Shown one piece after another: positions 23,691 through 35,691 of a stretch of 64,000 nt of DNA. The DNA is taken from NCBI GenBank assembly GCA_028551475.1, contig CM052362.1:2302166-2366165 (forward strand), given 5' to 3'. Numbering within the stretch: position 1 is the stretch's first letter; every line of letters begins with the position of its first letter. The stretch is from Casuarina equisetifolia. Taxonomy: Eukaryota > Streptophyta > Magnoliopsida > Fagales > Casuarinaceae. Position numbers and translations under genes: made by a program. The notes under the pieces were generated by a model that searched no databases, was not told the DNA's origin, and saw only the letters and a list, made by a program, of their open reading frames with translations.

Positions 23691-24222
23691 AGCTGTTTTT
23701 GTTACCGATCTTTTGTGCTCCATATGATTTTTGCAAAACAGTGTTCCCGTTTTGAATTGAGATATTTTCTGTGTGTTATTTTATAGATTTAAATGAGAAT
23801 GCTTTTCGACATATCTCCTATAAAAATGTTAAACTATCTATTATGTTAATATGTCATAAATTTTTGTCAATACAAGAAAATAAATTAAAATCGTTGCAAA
23901 GCTAAGAGTCTATAGGATTCAAAAAAAAAAAAAAACAGAAGAAGAAATCTTTATTATCATAACTCCTCTTTTCCTACATTCTCGGTTTTTACGCGTAAGA
24001 CCAAAGTTGGTATAACAAGCACATGCCAGCGAGTAGGAAGGTCCCATGCCTCTACTTTCTGACCCAGATGTTATGATACAAGCCTTGACAACATGTTGAC
24101 AAATTAAAAGAAAGCAAGATCATTAATCTCCACTTTGGTTCTCCCACAACTTTATACAAACGATGCGTTTCTTTATTCCTTAGTGTAAGTGCCTTGAGAG
24201 AGAGACAGAGGGAGAGAGAGAG
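23691..24222. other. Intergenic DNA with GA-rich 5' leader of ABH2
   Basis: This aligns with 53547-54113 upstream of ABH5 and, in part, with 42700-42960. Near the end a GA-rich tract (about 24195-24222) runs directly into the ATG of ABH2. No coding content was seen. Confidence 0.5.
24195..24222 (+). repeat. GA-rich tract directly before the ABH2 ATG
   Basis: A GAGAGA-type tract with a CAGAGG interruption ends at the start codon. The same tract is longer before ABH5 (54081-54113) and shorter before ABH1 and ABH3, so it behaves as a growing microsatellite in the 5' leader. Confidence 0.7.
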
Positions 24223-25251
24223 ATGGTGAACATTTTTGTAGCATACACGCCAGTCCTGCGGGGAATAACGAGCTTAGCCGGGGTGAGACCCGAAAGAGTA
24301 GAAGTAGAACCAGGAGCAGTCTTGAACTTTTGGGTCCCTAAAGAAACCTCAAAGAAATCCAAAACCAGCAATGGCGGCAAGAACAAACAGGAGAAACCGA
24401 AGCCTACCGTGGTGTTTCTTCATGGTTTTGCGGCTGATGGAATTTTAACACGGCAGTTCCAAGTCTTAGCTGTAGCTAGAAAGTACAGGGTCTACGTACC
24501 GGATTTGCTCTTCTTCGGTGATTCAACCACAGACAAATCCGAACGGTCGCCGGCGTTTCAAGCTGAGTGGGTCGCAAAGGGTCTGAGGAAGCTTGGGGAA
24601 GAGAGGTGCACTTTGGTAGGGTTCAGGTATGTAGGAATCGTTCGGTTCAAGATGGCTGAGATGTACTCCAACTTGGTCGACTCTACGGCGATGGCAAGCG
24701 CTGTCACGGCCTTGACCAAGTCTATCAATGGTGCCACACTAGAGAGGATTGGGTTAGACTCCTTGCCGGAATACTTGCTTCCGGACTCAGTTAAGGGCGT
24801 TAAATCGCTTCTCCGAATTACTGCCTACCGGCGGCTACGGTTGCCTAACTTCATTTACAAAGACTATTTGAAGGTACGTTCCATGGTTGGAAGGATCAAA
24901 CAACATAAAGTCACATTAAAAGCTGTTCAAATATAGTTTTTCCTTTGTCAGTTTCCATGTTTTTTCTCTCGTGAAGCTGTTCCCATCTCATAGAAGTTAA
25001 TTTTTTTATTTAAAAAAAAAAATCTTGTAGCATGGTTTTATAACTCAAATTCTAAGTGAAAAATTATTTATTTATAAATATGTAACTTTATTCTTTTAAG
25101 AATGAGAGAATACATAATAGTATATCCTAATATTATAAGATTATCTAAAAGAAAATTAAGTTTGAAATTTTCCAATTATGATATAATAAAATATTCATTT
25201 GAGAGGATTTAACATTTCTAAATAAAGATATTTTCCAATCTTTGTGTATTT

Positions 25252-25453
25252 TGTTAATAGACAGTTGCCTCATCTAATACATTACCATATTAGTGCCTAT
25301 GATTAGGCACAATATCATTGTAATTATTGTAAATATTTAGTTTACCTTTCCTAGGCTAGGCTATGTCTCTATAAATGTATAGCAAACATTGTAAAGTAAA
25401 AGATAGCAATAGAGAAATTCATTCTGCTCCCCTGAGATTTTTACTTTCTTACA
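25252..25453 (+). repeat. 5' LTR of the copia element in ABH2
   Basis: It starts TGTTAATA and ends TTCTTACA. It contains CTATAAATG (about 25370), a likely TATA box for element transcription. It pairs with 30820-31021. Confidence 0.9.
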
Positions 25454-28400
25454 TGGTATTAATTGTCATACGATCCTAGCTTCTGCTGTAATTTTTTTTC
25501 CATAATTTTTCCATTGAGTCGTGAGCCTCTTGCTGGTTGTTTTTTTCTTCATCCACCTCTGTCTTCATTTTGGTCCGTTTTCTTCTTCCATTCCACTTTT
25601 TCCTTTTCTTTTGTCTTGTTTCCATTCCGTTTTCCAACACAATCCTCCCTCTATTTTGTCTTTTCTTTCTTCTTCTCCAAATACCCTTTTCATCTTTTCA
25701 CTTTATTCTCTCTCTCATTCTCGTTTCTCGCTACTTTTTTCACCTTCCACACTTTTTCTCTTTTCCTGACTTATCCTTTCCATCTTTCCACTTTGCCTTT
25801 TCTCTTTCTCCCTTTTTCGGTTGACTTCATCCAACCTTTCCGAAATACCTTCTCTTTCTCAATTTTTTATCTTTTCTCATAAACCCCAACCGCTTTCTCC
25901 CTTCTTTTCCAGTACACCCTAGCCATTTTTTTTCTTCTTCCTTTCTTTTTAACCCTTGCCGCACTCACCTTTCCTCACTTACCAAATTTACCCTTAACCT
26001 TAATTACCTAATTTCAAAACCCTAGTCGCCACCCTAGTTATTCACCTCCCTCATGGCCATTACCAATAGCTCCATTATCTCTCCTTTCCATGACCCATAC
26101 CATCTCAGTATTGCTGATCTTCAACCGGCATGCATTGTGTTCCAGAAGCTCACCGGTGAGGCCAATTAGCATGTTTGGAGCAAGCAAATCAAAATAGTGT
26201 TCCTTGCTCAGAATAAGATGGGCTTTCTGATTGGCAAGCTCTCACGCCCCACTAGTGATAGTGATGCTGCTGCCCGTTAGGATGCATGCCCCAGAAGCTC
26301 ACCGGTGAGGCCAATTGGCATGTTTGGAGCAAGCAAATCAAAATAGTGTTCCTTGCTTAGAATAAGATGGGTTTTTTAACTGGCAAGCTCCCACGCCCCA
26401 TTGGTGATGGTGACGCTGCTGCCCATTGGGACCAATGTCATGTAGCTGTGAAGACTTGGTTAACCCATTCTGTTAATTCCTCACTCGAGACTATGGTCTC
26501 CACTACTCCCAGTGTCATCGATGTCTGGCAATTGCTTTAAGATAGTTTCGATCGAATTAGCAGGACCTAGAAATTTTCTCTCAAACAGGCCATTGGCACT
26601 CTTCGCTTGTCTCCTGGTGCCTCCAGTGCTGAGCTCACATCCTTCTACCTCTATTTGAAGGAGCTTTGGGGTGCTTTAGATGCCCAACAACCTCCTCTTC
26701 ACTGTTGTTGTGGCGGCACTTGTGACACTAGTAAGCAATTTCGGCGCTGTGAGGTGGAGGATCGATCCTTGCAACTTCTTTTGGCCTTGCCGGATGAATT
26801 CTCTACCCTTCACTCCAATGTTATGTCACGTGACGAGCTACCAAGCGTGGAAAAGCTTTATTCGCTGGCGAAGCAAGACTTGCTCCAGTGCGCTGTTGCT
26901 GACGGTCGTTCCTCTCTCGGCAGTGATGCCAGTGCCTTTCAAACGCACCGTTCTAGTCATGCCCCAGTCGGATTAGGTGCATCTTTGGGCCCCAACGGGC
27001 TGGGCCCTTATCCTCAGGTGGGCCCAACAGGCCTAACCCGCCTCATGCCTAATAGGCACCTCTCACATCTAGGCCCATTTGCAGTCATTGCAAGCGGCTT
27101 GGACACCTGCGTGAGTCTTGCTACTAGTTAGTGGGCTACCCCTCTAGCAGCAGGCCCAAGCCACGTGGTAATAATAGGCACAAGCCCACTGGCCAAGGGC
27201 CTTTAGCCCATAATGTTGCCGCATCTGATTCTCTGCCTTCACTTGGCTATGGCCCCACTCATCCCCCAGCTATGGACTTCACTGGGGGATCTTTTTTTCA
27301 GGGCTCTTCAGGCTATCCACCCACACCTAGTCCGAGTATCTTAGGCTATCATCCACCTAGCCCAGGTAGCATATATGGCGGATCCACTGGGCTTACTCTC
27401 ACTGCCGATCAACAGCACAAGCTTTTGAATTTCATCAACCAAATGGGTTCCTCGGACCCATTCTCAGGTACGGTTTCTTCCTTTTCTCCCATTTCATCCT
27501 TATGAATAATCAATTTAGGGGCCAGTGACCATATTACTTGTAATTTATCTCTTCTTGATTCATTTTCCCCATGTGTTGCACCTCTTAATATTACATTACC
27601 TGATTGTTCACTTAGTCCTGTCACCCACATTGGTCGCTGTCAACCTTATCCATGATTGCATCTCACCAATATTTTATATGCCCTCCATTTTAAACACAAT
27701 TTGTTATCTATTCAAAAATTAACCCATGATAACAATTGTGTAGCCATTTTTTTTCGATGCTTTTTGTGTATTTCAAGACCATACGATTGGGGATTTGATC
27801 GGGCTCGGCAAGGCTGATCGAGGACTCTACTTTTTATGTTATGCTTTTCCAAAAAATTTTAGTTCTGTTTTCTCTGAATATTTAAATTCCCTAAAGTCCA
27901 CTGTTTGTACTTCCGAACATCAATTTTTTTGTACTCCAGTTTTTATTAATAATATTAGTTATGATCTTTTACATCAACGTCTTGGTCATTCTTCCTTAAA
28001 ACAATTTTCTTCTTCTGGTGTTTCTGTTTCTTGTCCTTTTTCTTTTTCCTGCCCTATTTGTCCTTTAGCTAAACAAACCCGCCAACCTTTTCCCATTAGT
28101 CACACTCTGACTCACTCCAGTTTTGAACTTGTCCACATGGATGTTTAGGGTCCTCATCGAACTCCCACCCATGATGGTGCACGCTATTTTCTTACCATTG
28201 TGGATGACTTTTCTCATGCTACTTGGACTTTCCTCCTTTATTTTAAAAGCCAAGTATTTTCCAAAATTCAATATTTCATCTCTCTGGTTCATACCCAATT
28301 CAATGCCACTGTCCATCGCATTCGTTCTGACAATGACTCTGAATTTTTTTCTTCTGAGTGTTGTTCCTTCCTTTCTATGAAAGGCATTTCCTATGAGACC

Positions 28401-30819
28401 TCATGCGTTCACGCTCCTCAACAAAATGGAGTCGTTGAACGCAAACATCGACACTTATTAGATGTGGCCCGTGCTTTAATGTTTCAAGCCCACATCCCCC
28501 TATCATTCTGGGGGGAATGCCTTCTCACTGCCACCTACCTTATCAACCGAATTCCCTCTTCCTTTCTTCATGGTCTCAGTCCTTTTGAAAAGTTATTTGG
28601 TAAACCTTCTATCCTTGACCATCTTCGTGTTTTTGGTTGTTGTTGTTACGCCACCACCTTGGGCCCTCGAGATAAGTTTAGTCCTCGCGCCCTTCCATGT
28701 ATTTTTATAGGTTATCCTCCTTCTCAAAAAGGTTATCATGTCTATGACCTCAGTCCCATAAATTTTTCATTAGTCGTGATGTTGTTTTTCAAGAAACTAT
28801 TTTTCCTTTTTCTTCCTTTTCTTCTTCTTCTTCTTCTTCTTCTTCTTCTTTGGACAGCCTGGCCCTCTCGTCTCCTCTAGTTGTGCTAGATCCTGACATG
28901 TACACTTCCTCATCATTGCCTGTGGATCTTCCTGAACCAGCTCCTTCAAGTACAATTCCCATTGCCCTGCCTCTCCCCTCCAACCTTTTGTTGGACATCC
29001 CTGATCTTGCATCACCACCATCCCTCACCCCACCTCCCCAACCTACTGACACTACTACTGCTCCTTCTACTGAGCCTCCTGATCCTTCACTACATCGATT
29101 TGGCCGTCCCACTCACCCTCCTATCTGGACCTCCGACTACATATGTCTTACCCTACCTCCCTTTATCTGATATCTAACTATGTCTCCCTCCACCACTGCA
29201 ACCCCCCTTACCAACACTTCATTGCCTCCATTTCTGCCATCATTGAACCTACCACGTACCATAAAGCCACCCATGACCCCAATTGGATTACAACCATGGA
29301 TGCTGAACTTACTGCCCTTCAGGCTAATCACACTTGGGATATTGTTCCTTTGCCCCTTTGTCGTTGTCTTATTGGATGTAAATGGGTTTATAAGGTAAAG
29401 TATCATGCTGATGGCTCCATTGAACGTTAGAAAGCCCATTTGGTTACCAAGGGCTATAATCAACGTGAGGGCATTGACTACCAAGATACTTTCTCTCCTA
29501 CAGCCAAGCATGTCACTATTCGGCTCATCATTACCATTGCCGCGGTCCATCATTGACCCCTTTATCAAATGGATGTTCAAAACGCCTTTCTTCATGGTGA
29601 TCTTTTAAAGGAGGTCTATATGGAGCTTCCCCCGAATTTTGCAATCAGGGGGAGCATCTTGTCTGTTGATTGCGGAAATCTCTTTATGGGTTGAAGCAAA
29701 CTTCTCGACAATGGAATGCCAAGTTTACTGGTGCCCTGATTGCACACGGCTTCAGCCAGTCTTACCATGATTACTCATTGTTCACCAAGAGGAAAGGTAG
29801 CTCTTTTATGGCTTTACTCATTTATGTTGATGATATCTTGATTACAGAAAACAGTTAAGCAGCCATTTCAGACCTTAAAAAATATTTGCATGGTGCATTC
29901 TTCATGAAGGATCTTGGTCCCTCAAAATTTTTCTTAGGGCTTGAAATCGCTCGATCTCCAGATGGTATTTCGTTAAATCAACGAAAGTATATATTGGAGC
30001 TTATTTATGAAGCAGGCTTAGCTAGTTTGAAGCCATCAATGATTCCCATGGAGCAAAATAAAAAATTCACAAGCCTTGAGTATGATGCTGGATCGAGAGA
30101 ACAAATGAATGATCCTCCTCTTGACGATCCTTCAGTCTATCAACGACTAGTTGGACGACTGATTTATCTCACACTTACTAGGCTTGACATCACATTTCTG
30201 GTTCAACTTCTTAGCCAATTCATGCATGATCTAAAACAATCTCACATGGAAGCTACTCTAAAAGTGATCAGATATCTTAAAAGCTGCCCAGGCCTTGGTC
30301 TCATGTTCCCATCATCTTCACCATTTGAGTTGCGAGCATATTGTGACTCTAATTACAGCACATGTCCTATGACAAGAAGATCCACCACAGGCTTTTGTAT
30401 AATGTTGGGAAACTCTCTAATTTCATGGTGCTTCAAAAAATAACCCACTGTGTCTTTATCATCAGTTGAAGCAGAATACAGAGCTATGTAACTTACCACT
30501 TGTGAAATAGTCTGGATCATTGGGTTACTTAAAGATTTTGGTTTTTACATGAAGCGTCCAGCATTACTCCATTGTGACAATGAAGCCGCAGAGAAGATTG
30601 TAGCAAACCCTATATTTCATGAGCGCACAAAGCATATTGAAGTTGAATGTCATTATGTCAGAGAAAAGCTTCAATAATGAATTATTATGACACGACATGT
30701 ACCAACCAAGGAACAACCTGCTGACCTACTCACTAAGGCATTCAACAGCAAACAACATTGTCATCTTCTCTCCAAACTCGAAGTATTTGATTTATTCAAA
30801 TCTCCAGCTTGAGGGGGAA

Positions 30820-31021
30820 TGTTAATAAACAACTGCCTCACCTAATACATTACCATATTAGCGCCTATGATTAGGCACAATATCATTGTATTTATTGTAA
30901 ATATTTAGTTTACCTTTCCTAAACTAAGCTATGTCTCTATAAATGTATAGCAAACATTGTAAAGTAAAAGATAGCAATAGAGAAATTCATTTTGCTCCCT
31001 TGAGGTTTTTAATTTTTTACA
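30820..31021 (+). repeat. 3' LTR of the copia element in ABH2
   Basis: It is the same length as the 5' LTR, preceded by the polypurine tract GAGGGGGAA and followed by the TATTT target duplication. Confidence 0.9.
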
Positions 31022-31939
31022 TATTTTATATTGTTAATATACTAACTTATTATACTTATATGAAAATATCTCATTATTTGACAAAATGATTTATAGAAAA
31101 AAGGTTGAACTCATAACAAAAACCAACCTAGTCACACGATATTCCCTCATTAATTCTTCTTGTTCATGACGTGTAACACATCAATAACTACCCATAGGCA
31201 ATGGTTACAAACAAAAAGGAGAAAGTAGAACTTCTCAAGGCTTTGATCGTTAAGGACCAGGACTTCACGCAAGCTCATTATCCACAGAAGCTGGTTGTTA
31301 CATTTGATACATGTGCTGGTTGTTAATTCGAAACATTTATTATGATTGACCTCATGCTTAGGGAAAAAGTTCCTCGATAATTTGTCTCCTCCTTTTAATT
31401 ATATCCTTTTACCTAAATAATTAAGTATTTTGTGTGCTAATAAGTTATCATATAGGTTGGTGTTGACAAGTACCTGATTTAGTTGAAAGTATGTGTTGCT
31501 TGAAGTCTCTTGGTCTCAAGTTCAACATTTAGGTTTGTGAATTTGGGTGCATGTATAAAAAAACGAAAAGAAAAGACGAAGAATAGAGATTGGTGACATT
31601 TATTTGCATATAATGCAAATTACTCAGTGGGTATATCTACTGTGGGGTGGGAACGACGTCATTTTGAACATGGAAGTTGCCAAGGACCTGAAGAGGTGCG
31701 TTTTGCTTTACTTTCGTTTGATTCATGTCTATGAGGTAACCGTGGATCATAGGGTCGAACACAAAATAACACCAGTGGTTACTACAATTGGATTTCACAA
31801 GCAACTGGGGGGAAAAACGACGCTGCAATGCATTGAGAAAGCAGGTCACCTTGCTCAGTTGGAACGACCATGTGTCTACAACAAGCATCTCAAAGAAATT
31901 CTGGCAACTTTACTGGAAGATGGACATAAAGGGCCGTGA

Positions 31940-32565
31940 AGCTATTTTCACTAGTCATCTTTTGTGCTCCTCTAATGTTGGAGCCCTATATGATTTTTGC
32001 CAAAATATGTGTTTCTATTGTGGATTAACATGTGTGATTTGGAAAACTTTCTAGCTGTGTAATCTTGTGGTAGGATTTATCAACTGAAATATAGACCAAC
32101 TTCTTAGTGAGTGTCACAGAAGCTTAAGCTGAGTAATATAACATGGGATGTGTGTTCTATCCTTTCATGATTGGCCGTGGATTTCTAATTAGTGCATTGT
32201 AATAATATGACAAATACTAAGACAATATCTTATTACGCAAGATGAACAAATTCGAGTATATTTTATATGAAGAACATTGACGTCATTCTACTCACTATTT
32301 GCTGGTAATTGCTTGATCTAGCCAATTGTAGGTGACCAGCTTGGCAGCATCAAAATTGCATACGTATAAGGAGGCCTTTTAGGTCCAAATGAAGTGTAAG
32401 TAGTACGTTGATTAAATCACGCTGATAAACTTATCAAAGCACAGGTTCAAGTAAGGTAATTTTATTTTACAATGATTTTTGCGATTTCTTTTTTTACTCT
32501 TAACATGACAACATGTTGAGAAAAGTATGACAAAAGTCTTACAAAAAAGAAAAATATTTACTCTT
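31940..32565. other. Downstream flank of ABH2 up to the duplication junction
   Basis: This aligns with 56102-56744 behind ABH5 (shared words CTTTCTAGCTGTG, GGTAGGATTTATCAACT, AACATGACAA and TTTACTCTT). At 32565 the similarity to the ABH5 flank stops and KCS sequence begins. No gene is present. Confidence 0.6.
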
Positions 32566-32768
32566 CGTCGAGTTCGATCTGGTATGAGCTTGCTTATTCA
32601 GAATCCAAGGGGAGGATACGGAAGAAGAACCGCATCTGGCAGATTGCTTTTGGGAGTGGTTTCAAGTGTAAAAGTGCAGTTCGGGAGGCCCTGCGGATTG
32701 TAAAGCCTTCACCAAATAGTCCATGGCAGGATTGCATCCACAGGTATCCGATGCCCATAGTTGCTTAG
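32566..32768 (+). pseudogene. 3' stub of a third KCS gene
   Basis: The last 66 codons and stop of a KCS are open in frame, beginning inside the [11 protein letters not shown] motif and ending HRYPMPIVA. It is closest to KCS2 (ending HRYPVPIVA) and is followed by matching 3' flank (GACCACGAAGCAGTTGGGTT). Everything upstream, including the active-site Cys, His and Asn, is missing. Changes such as VREAL for VWEAL suggest drift after loss of function. The left edge is the junction of a tandem segmental duplication: the preceding bases (…TTTACTCTT) belong to the ABH downstream flank. There is no start codon or promoter, so it makes no enzyme. Confidence 0.93.
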
Positions 32769-32812
32769 ATTGACCACGAAGCAGTTGGGTTCTATGTCAG
32801 AAAAGGTATAAC

Positions 32813-35691
32813 TTTTTTTTTTTTTTTGGTGAAAGGTCAAATTATATATCACCCGTAAAAAAATTTACAAGATTGTTCGATTACAAAATATCATCATCTA
32901 AGCTCAAATATTACACTTGGCAAATTCCAAAGCTTTTGTAAAAATTTATTACAATTTGTAAACTTGACTCCTCTAGTAGATGAAATCTTGCCTCTCACAT
33001 CCTTATTGATTTTAGCAATAATGGTTGAGTTTTCTAGACTTGTATTGCTGAATCTTCTTCTATTCCTTTCACTCCAAATGTGATACAATACGGCCTTGAA
33101 AGATATACTAAGCAAAGTAGCTGCAAAGCTCTTCCTCTTAATAATCTTGATCATCCAACATATTTCAGCTTTCTAGTGTTCAATTCTTCGAGTTAATCCA
33201 TTCATGCCTAACAAAGCCTTCCAGATGTAGTTTGTGAACTTGCATTTAAAAAATAAATGTTCATGTGATTCTTCTTCTTGTTGGCAGAGGTTGCATTGTA
33301 GATCCATTGAACTATTCCATTTAGCCACCCGATCTGCTGTGGATAGTTTGTCTCTTAAAATGATCCAACATATAAAATTATGCTTCGGTACTCCTACTTT
33401 CCAAACAAGTGTTGCCCATTTGGAATCTTCTCTGTTCTCTCTTAGTGCTACATAACTTTTGACAATATTGTATTATGAGTCCGTCACTAGTTGTGTGAGT
33501 TCACTTCTTACTTGTAAAATATTCCTAAAACTCCAAGCTAATGATCCTTTCATCTCAACTTCTAATACATTCATTTCCTTCAAATTTTCTGTTATCATCC
33601 ATTTAACCCATAAGGAGTTTGAATTGGGGTGCACAAGAGACCATAGGAGTTTTCCAATAGCCGCCATATTCCAAGTGTGAATGTCTATCAAACCTAGTCC
33701 TCCAAAAATTTTAGGCCAGCAGACTTCTTTCCATGCCACTTTCGCTACACATCGTCCATTAGATTTACTTGTCCAAAGGAAAGTTCTAATCCTTTTTTCA
33801 ATTTCATAAAGGGTCTGTTTTGGCAGTAGAAAAATTTGCATCCAATATGTTTGCAATGAGAACAGAACACTTTTTGCTAGCTGCAGTCTCCCTCCATAAC
33901 TAATATGCTTAGACTCCTAACCTTTAATTCTTTTCAATATCTTTTCTGTCAAGATAGTACAATCTAGGTTGGAGAGTCTTTTAGTAATCAATGGCACTCC
34001 TAAGTATTTTATGGGAAGTTGGCCTTCTTGGATAGTAATATGATCAAGTATTAGAGCCTTTTCCTGTTCAGACAAGCCTGAAAAGAAAATTTGACACTTC
34101 TCTGGATGCATCTTCAAACCTGTTATATCTTCAAACTCTTGCATAGCATCTAGTAAACACAGTATGGACTCAATATCTCCATGAGCAAACAAAAAGAGAT
34201 CATCAGCAAAGCATAATGAGTGATCTTTTCTTTAGCCCATTTCCAGTGAAATTTAAACCTTCCAGAAGATACTCTATTTTGTATAATTCTGTTAAGAATC
34301 TCCATCACAATAACAAAGAGAAAAGGAGAGAGAGGGTCTCCTTGTCTAAGTCCCTTTACCCCCTTAAAAAAACCTGTATGAGAGCCATTGATGTTCACAG
34401 AATATCCCACAGTAGTGATGCAGCTTTCAATCAGCAATCTAAATTTGTCTGGGAACTTCAAAACTTTCAGAGTATTTAGGATTGCATTCTAGTTTATTGA
34501 ATCGTATGCTTTCATAATATCAACCTTAATTGCCACCCTTTTCCCATGAATATCTTTGTGATAATTGTGCATTAACTCTTGACACAACAAAATATTTTCC
34601 TTAATGTTCCTTTCTGGGACAAAAGTTGTCTGACAAGGATGTATGAAATAAGGCAAAGTTAAACTTAATCTTCTTGCCACAATTTTTGATATGATCTTGT
34701 ACAACATATTGCAATAAGATATTGGTCTAAAATCTTTCATATTGGTGGCATTAATTTTCTTAGGGACAAGAGAGATTACTGTTGAATTTATGCTTCGCAG
34801 TAGCTGTCTCCTTTGAAAGAAAGCTATTATTGCATCTTCTATGTCACTCCCTATAATACTCCACGCTTTCTTGAAGAAGAAGCTATTATATCCATCAGGA
34901 CCTGGAGCTTTGTAATCACCAAAAGTATTAAGGACCTTTTATATATCTTCTCTTTGAACGTCTGCTATAAGGCTTCTCTTTATCTCTTCTGGAATTTTCA
35001 TAGGAAATAACTCTCTTAATCTTGTTTCTAATGGTTGAAGTTGGTTTGCCCTTCCTAGCAAGTTTTGATAGTAACTTAGAATTTTGTTCTTTATCATTAC
35101 AGGATCTTCAGTAAGTTGCCAATCATCTAATTCCAGCTTGACAATGTGATTTTTTGCTTTCCTCTTCATCATGCTTTTGAAAAAGACTTTACTATTACAA
35201 TCTCCCTCTTTCAGTCAATTATTCCTTGATTTTTGCTTCAGAAGTATTTCTTCATGCTTGCTATGTATTAGTAACTTTTCTTACCACTCCTTTTCTTCAT
35301 TGCACAATTGGGTATTTGAAGGGTCATCAAAGAGCTTTGCTTATGCTATTTGTAGTTGCTTCCTTGCTACCTTTGTTTTCCTTGGTAGTTCTCCAAATTC
35401 CTCTCTATTTAGCTTTCTCAACTCTTTTTTCATTTCCTTCAACTTTATCATTATTCTGTATATTATAGTGCCATCAACCCTTTGTTGCTAAATATTCTTC
35501 ACTATTGTCATAAATTGGGGGTTGTCTGGCCAGAAGTTGAAAAATCTAAAAGTCCTTTTCTGACTTGGTCTATTATTGCCTACCTTGATAGTGCAAGGAC
35601 TGTGATCTGATAATCCAGGAGTACTAAATTCAATGGGGAAATCCATATTACTTTGCAACCATTTAGGGTTTACCAAACATCTATCCAATTC
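32813..35691 (-). mobile_element. 5'-truncated LINE (plant L1-type), ORF2 remnant
   Basis: The element lies on the minus strand, and its poly(A) tail shows as a T run at 32813-32827. Reading right to left, pieces of ORF2 appear: the end of the endonuclease domain (about 35688-35488, with GLSDHSP); a linker and RT N-terminal part (about 35172-34939); RT with MKDFRPISYCN and the KAYDS motif (34740-34489); RT with GLRQGDPLSPFLF (about 34461-34260); the YADD-like FADDLFLFAHG region near 34200, in a different frame; the RT/thumb part (34192-33917, with KYLGVPL); a later part with GGLGL (33856-33473); and the zf-RVT-like C-terminus (33154-32894, with WSERNRR). At least three frame changes or stops separate these pieces. 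ORF1 and most of the endonuclease are absent. It sits 7 bases inside an inverted segment. Confidence 0.9.

Larger units (their letters stand above)
25252..31021 (+). mobile_element. Ty1/copia LTR retrotransposon (fossil) in intron 1 of ABH2
   Basis: The element is 5770 bases with two 202-base LTRs (25252-25453 and 30820-31021), flanked by the 5-base target duplication TATTT (25247-25251 and 31022-31026). The matching place in ABH5 intron 1 (about 55165-55180) is an empty site. A TGGTAT primer-site-like sequence follows the 5' LTR, and a GAGGGGGAA polypurine tract precedes the 3' LTR. Parts in order are gag region (about 26050-27500), integrase (about 27960-28760), reverse transcriptase (about 29250-30050) and RNase H (about 30150-30790). 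The order integrase before RT defines Ty1/copia. The coding region carries many breaks and cannot work. By eye the LTRs differ at about 14 of 202 sites (about 7%), so the insertion is several million years old at usual plant rates. Confidence 0.92.
24223..31939 (+). pseudogene. Alpha/beta-hydrolase ABH2 (beta subtype), inactivated, with a copia element in intron 1
   Basis: Exon 1 (24223-24873, 217 codons) is fully open, but the nucleophile elbow GFSYGG reads GFRYVG: Ser135 is Arg and the second following Gly is Val. A further Gly is replaced by Arg in GIVRFKMAE. Intron 1 is enlarged by the copia element at 25252-31021. Exon 2 is 31198-31287, but the donor after CCACAG is AAGCTG where ABH5 has GTGCTG. 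Exon 3 is 31628-31695 with WGGND intact. The acceptor before exon 4 (31801-31939) reads CACAA instead of CACAG, and the nearest AG would shift the frame. Exon 4 keeps KAGH and an open end. Catalysis and splicing are both lost, so I call it a pseudogene of fairly recent date. It is the counterpart of ABH5 in the other duplication copy. Confidence 0.85.

Noticed and set aside
25463-25882. Long Phe/Ser-rich frames on the + strand
   Set aside because: They come from a T/C-rich stretch between the 5' LTR and gag of the copia element; low complexity, three overlapping frames open at once, no domain.
28789-29112. Minus-strand frames rich in Glu or Lys
   Set aside because: They are antisense to a CTT microsatellite inside the copia element.
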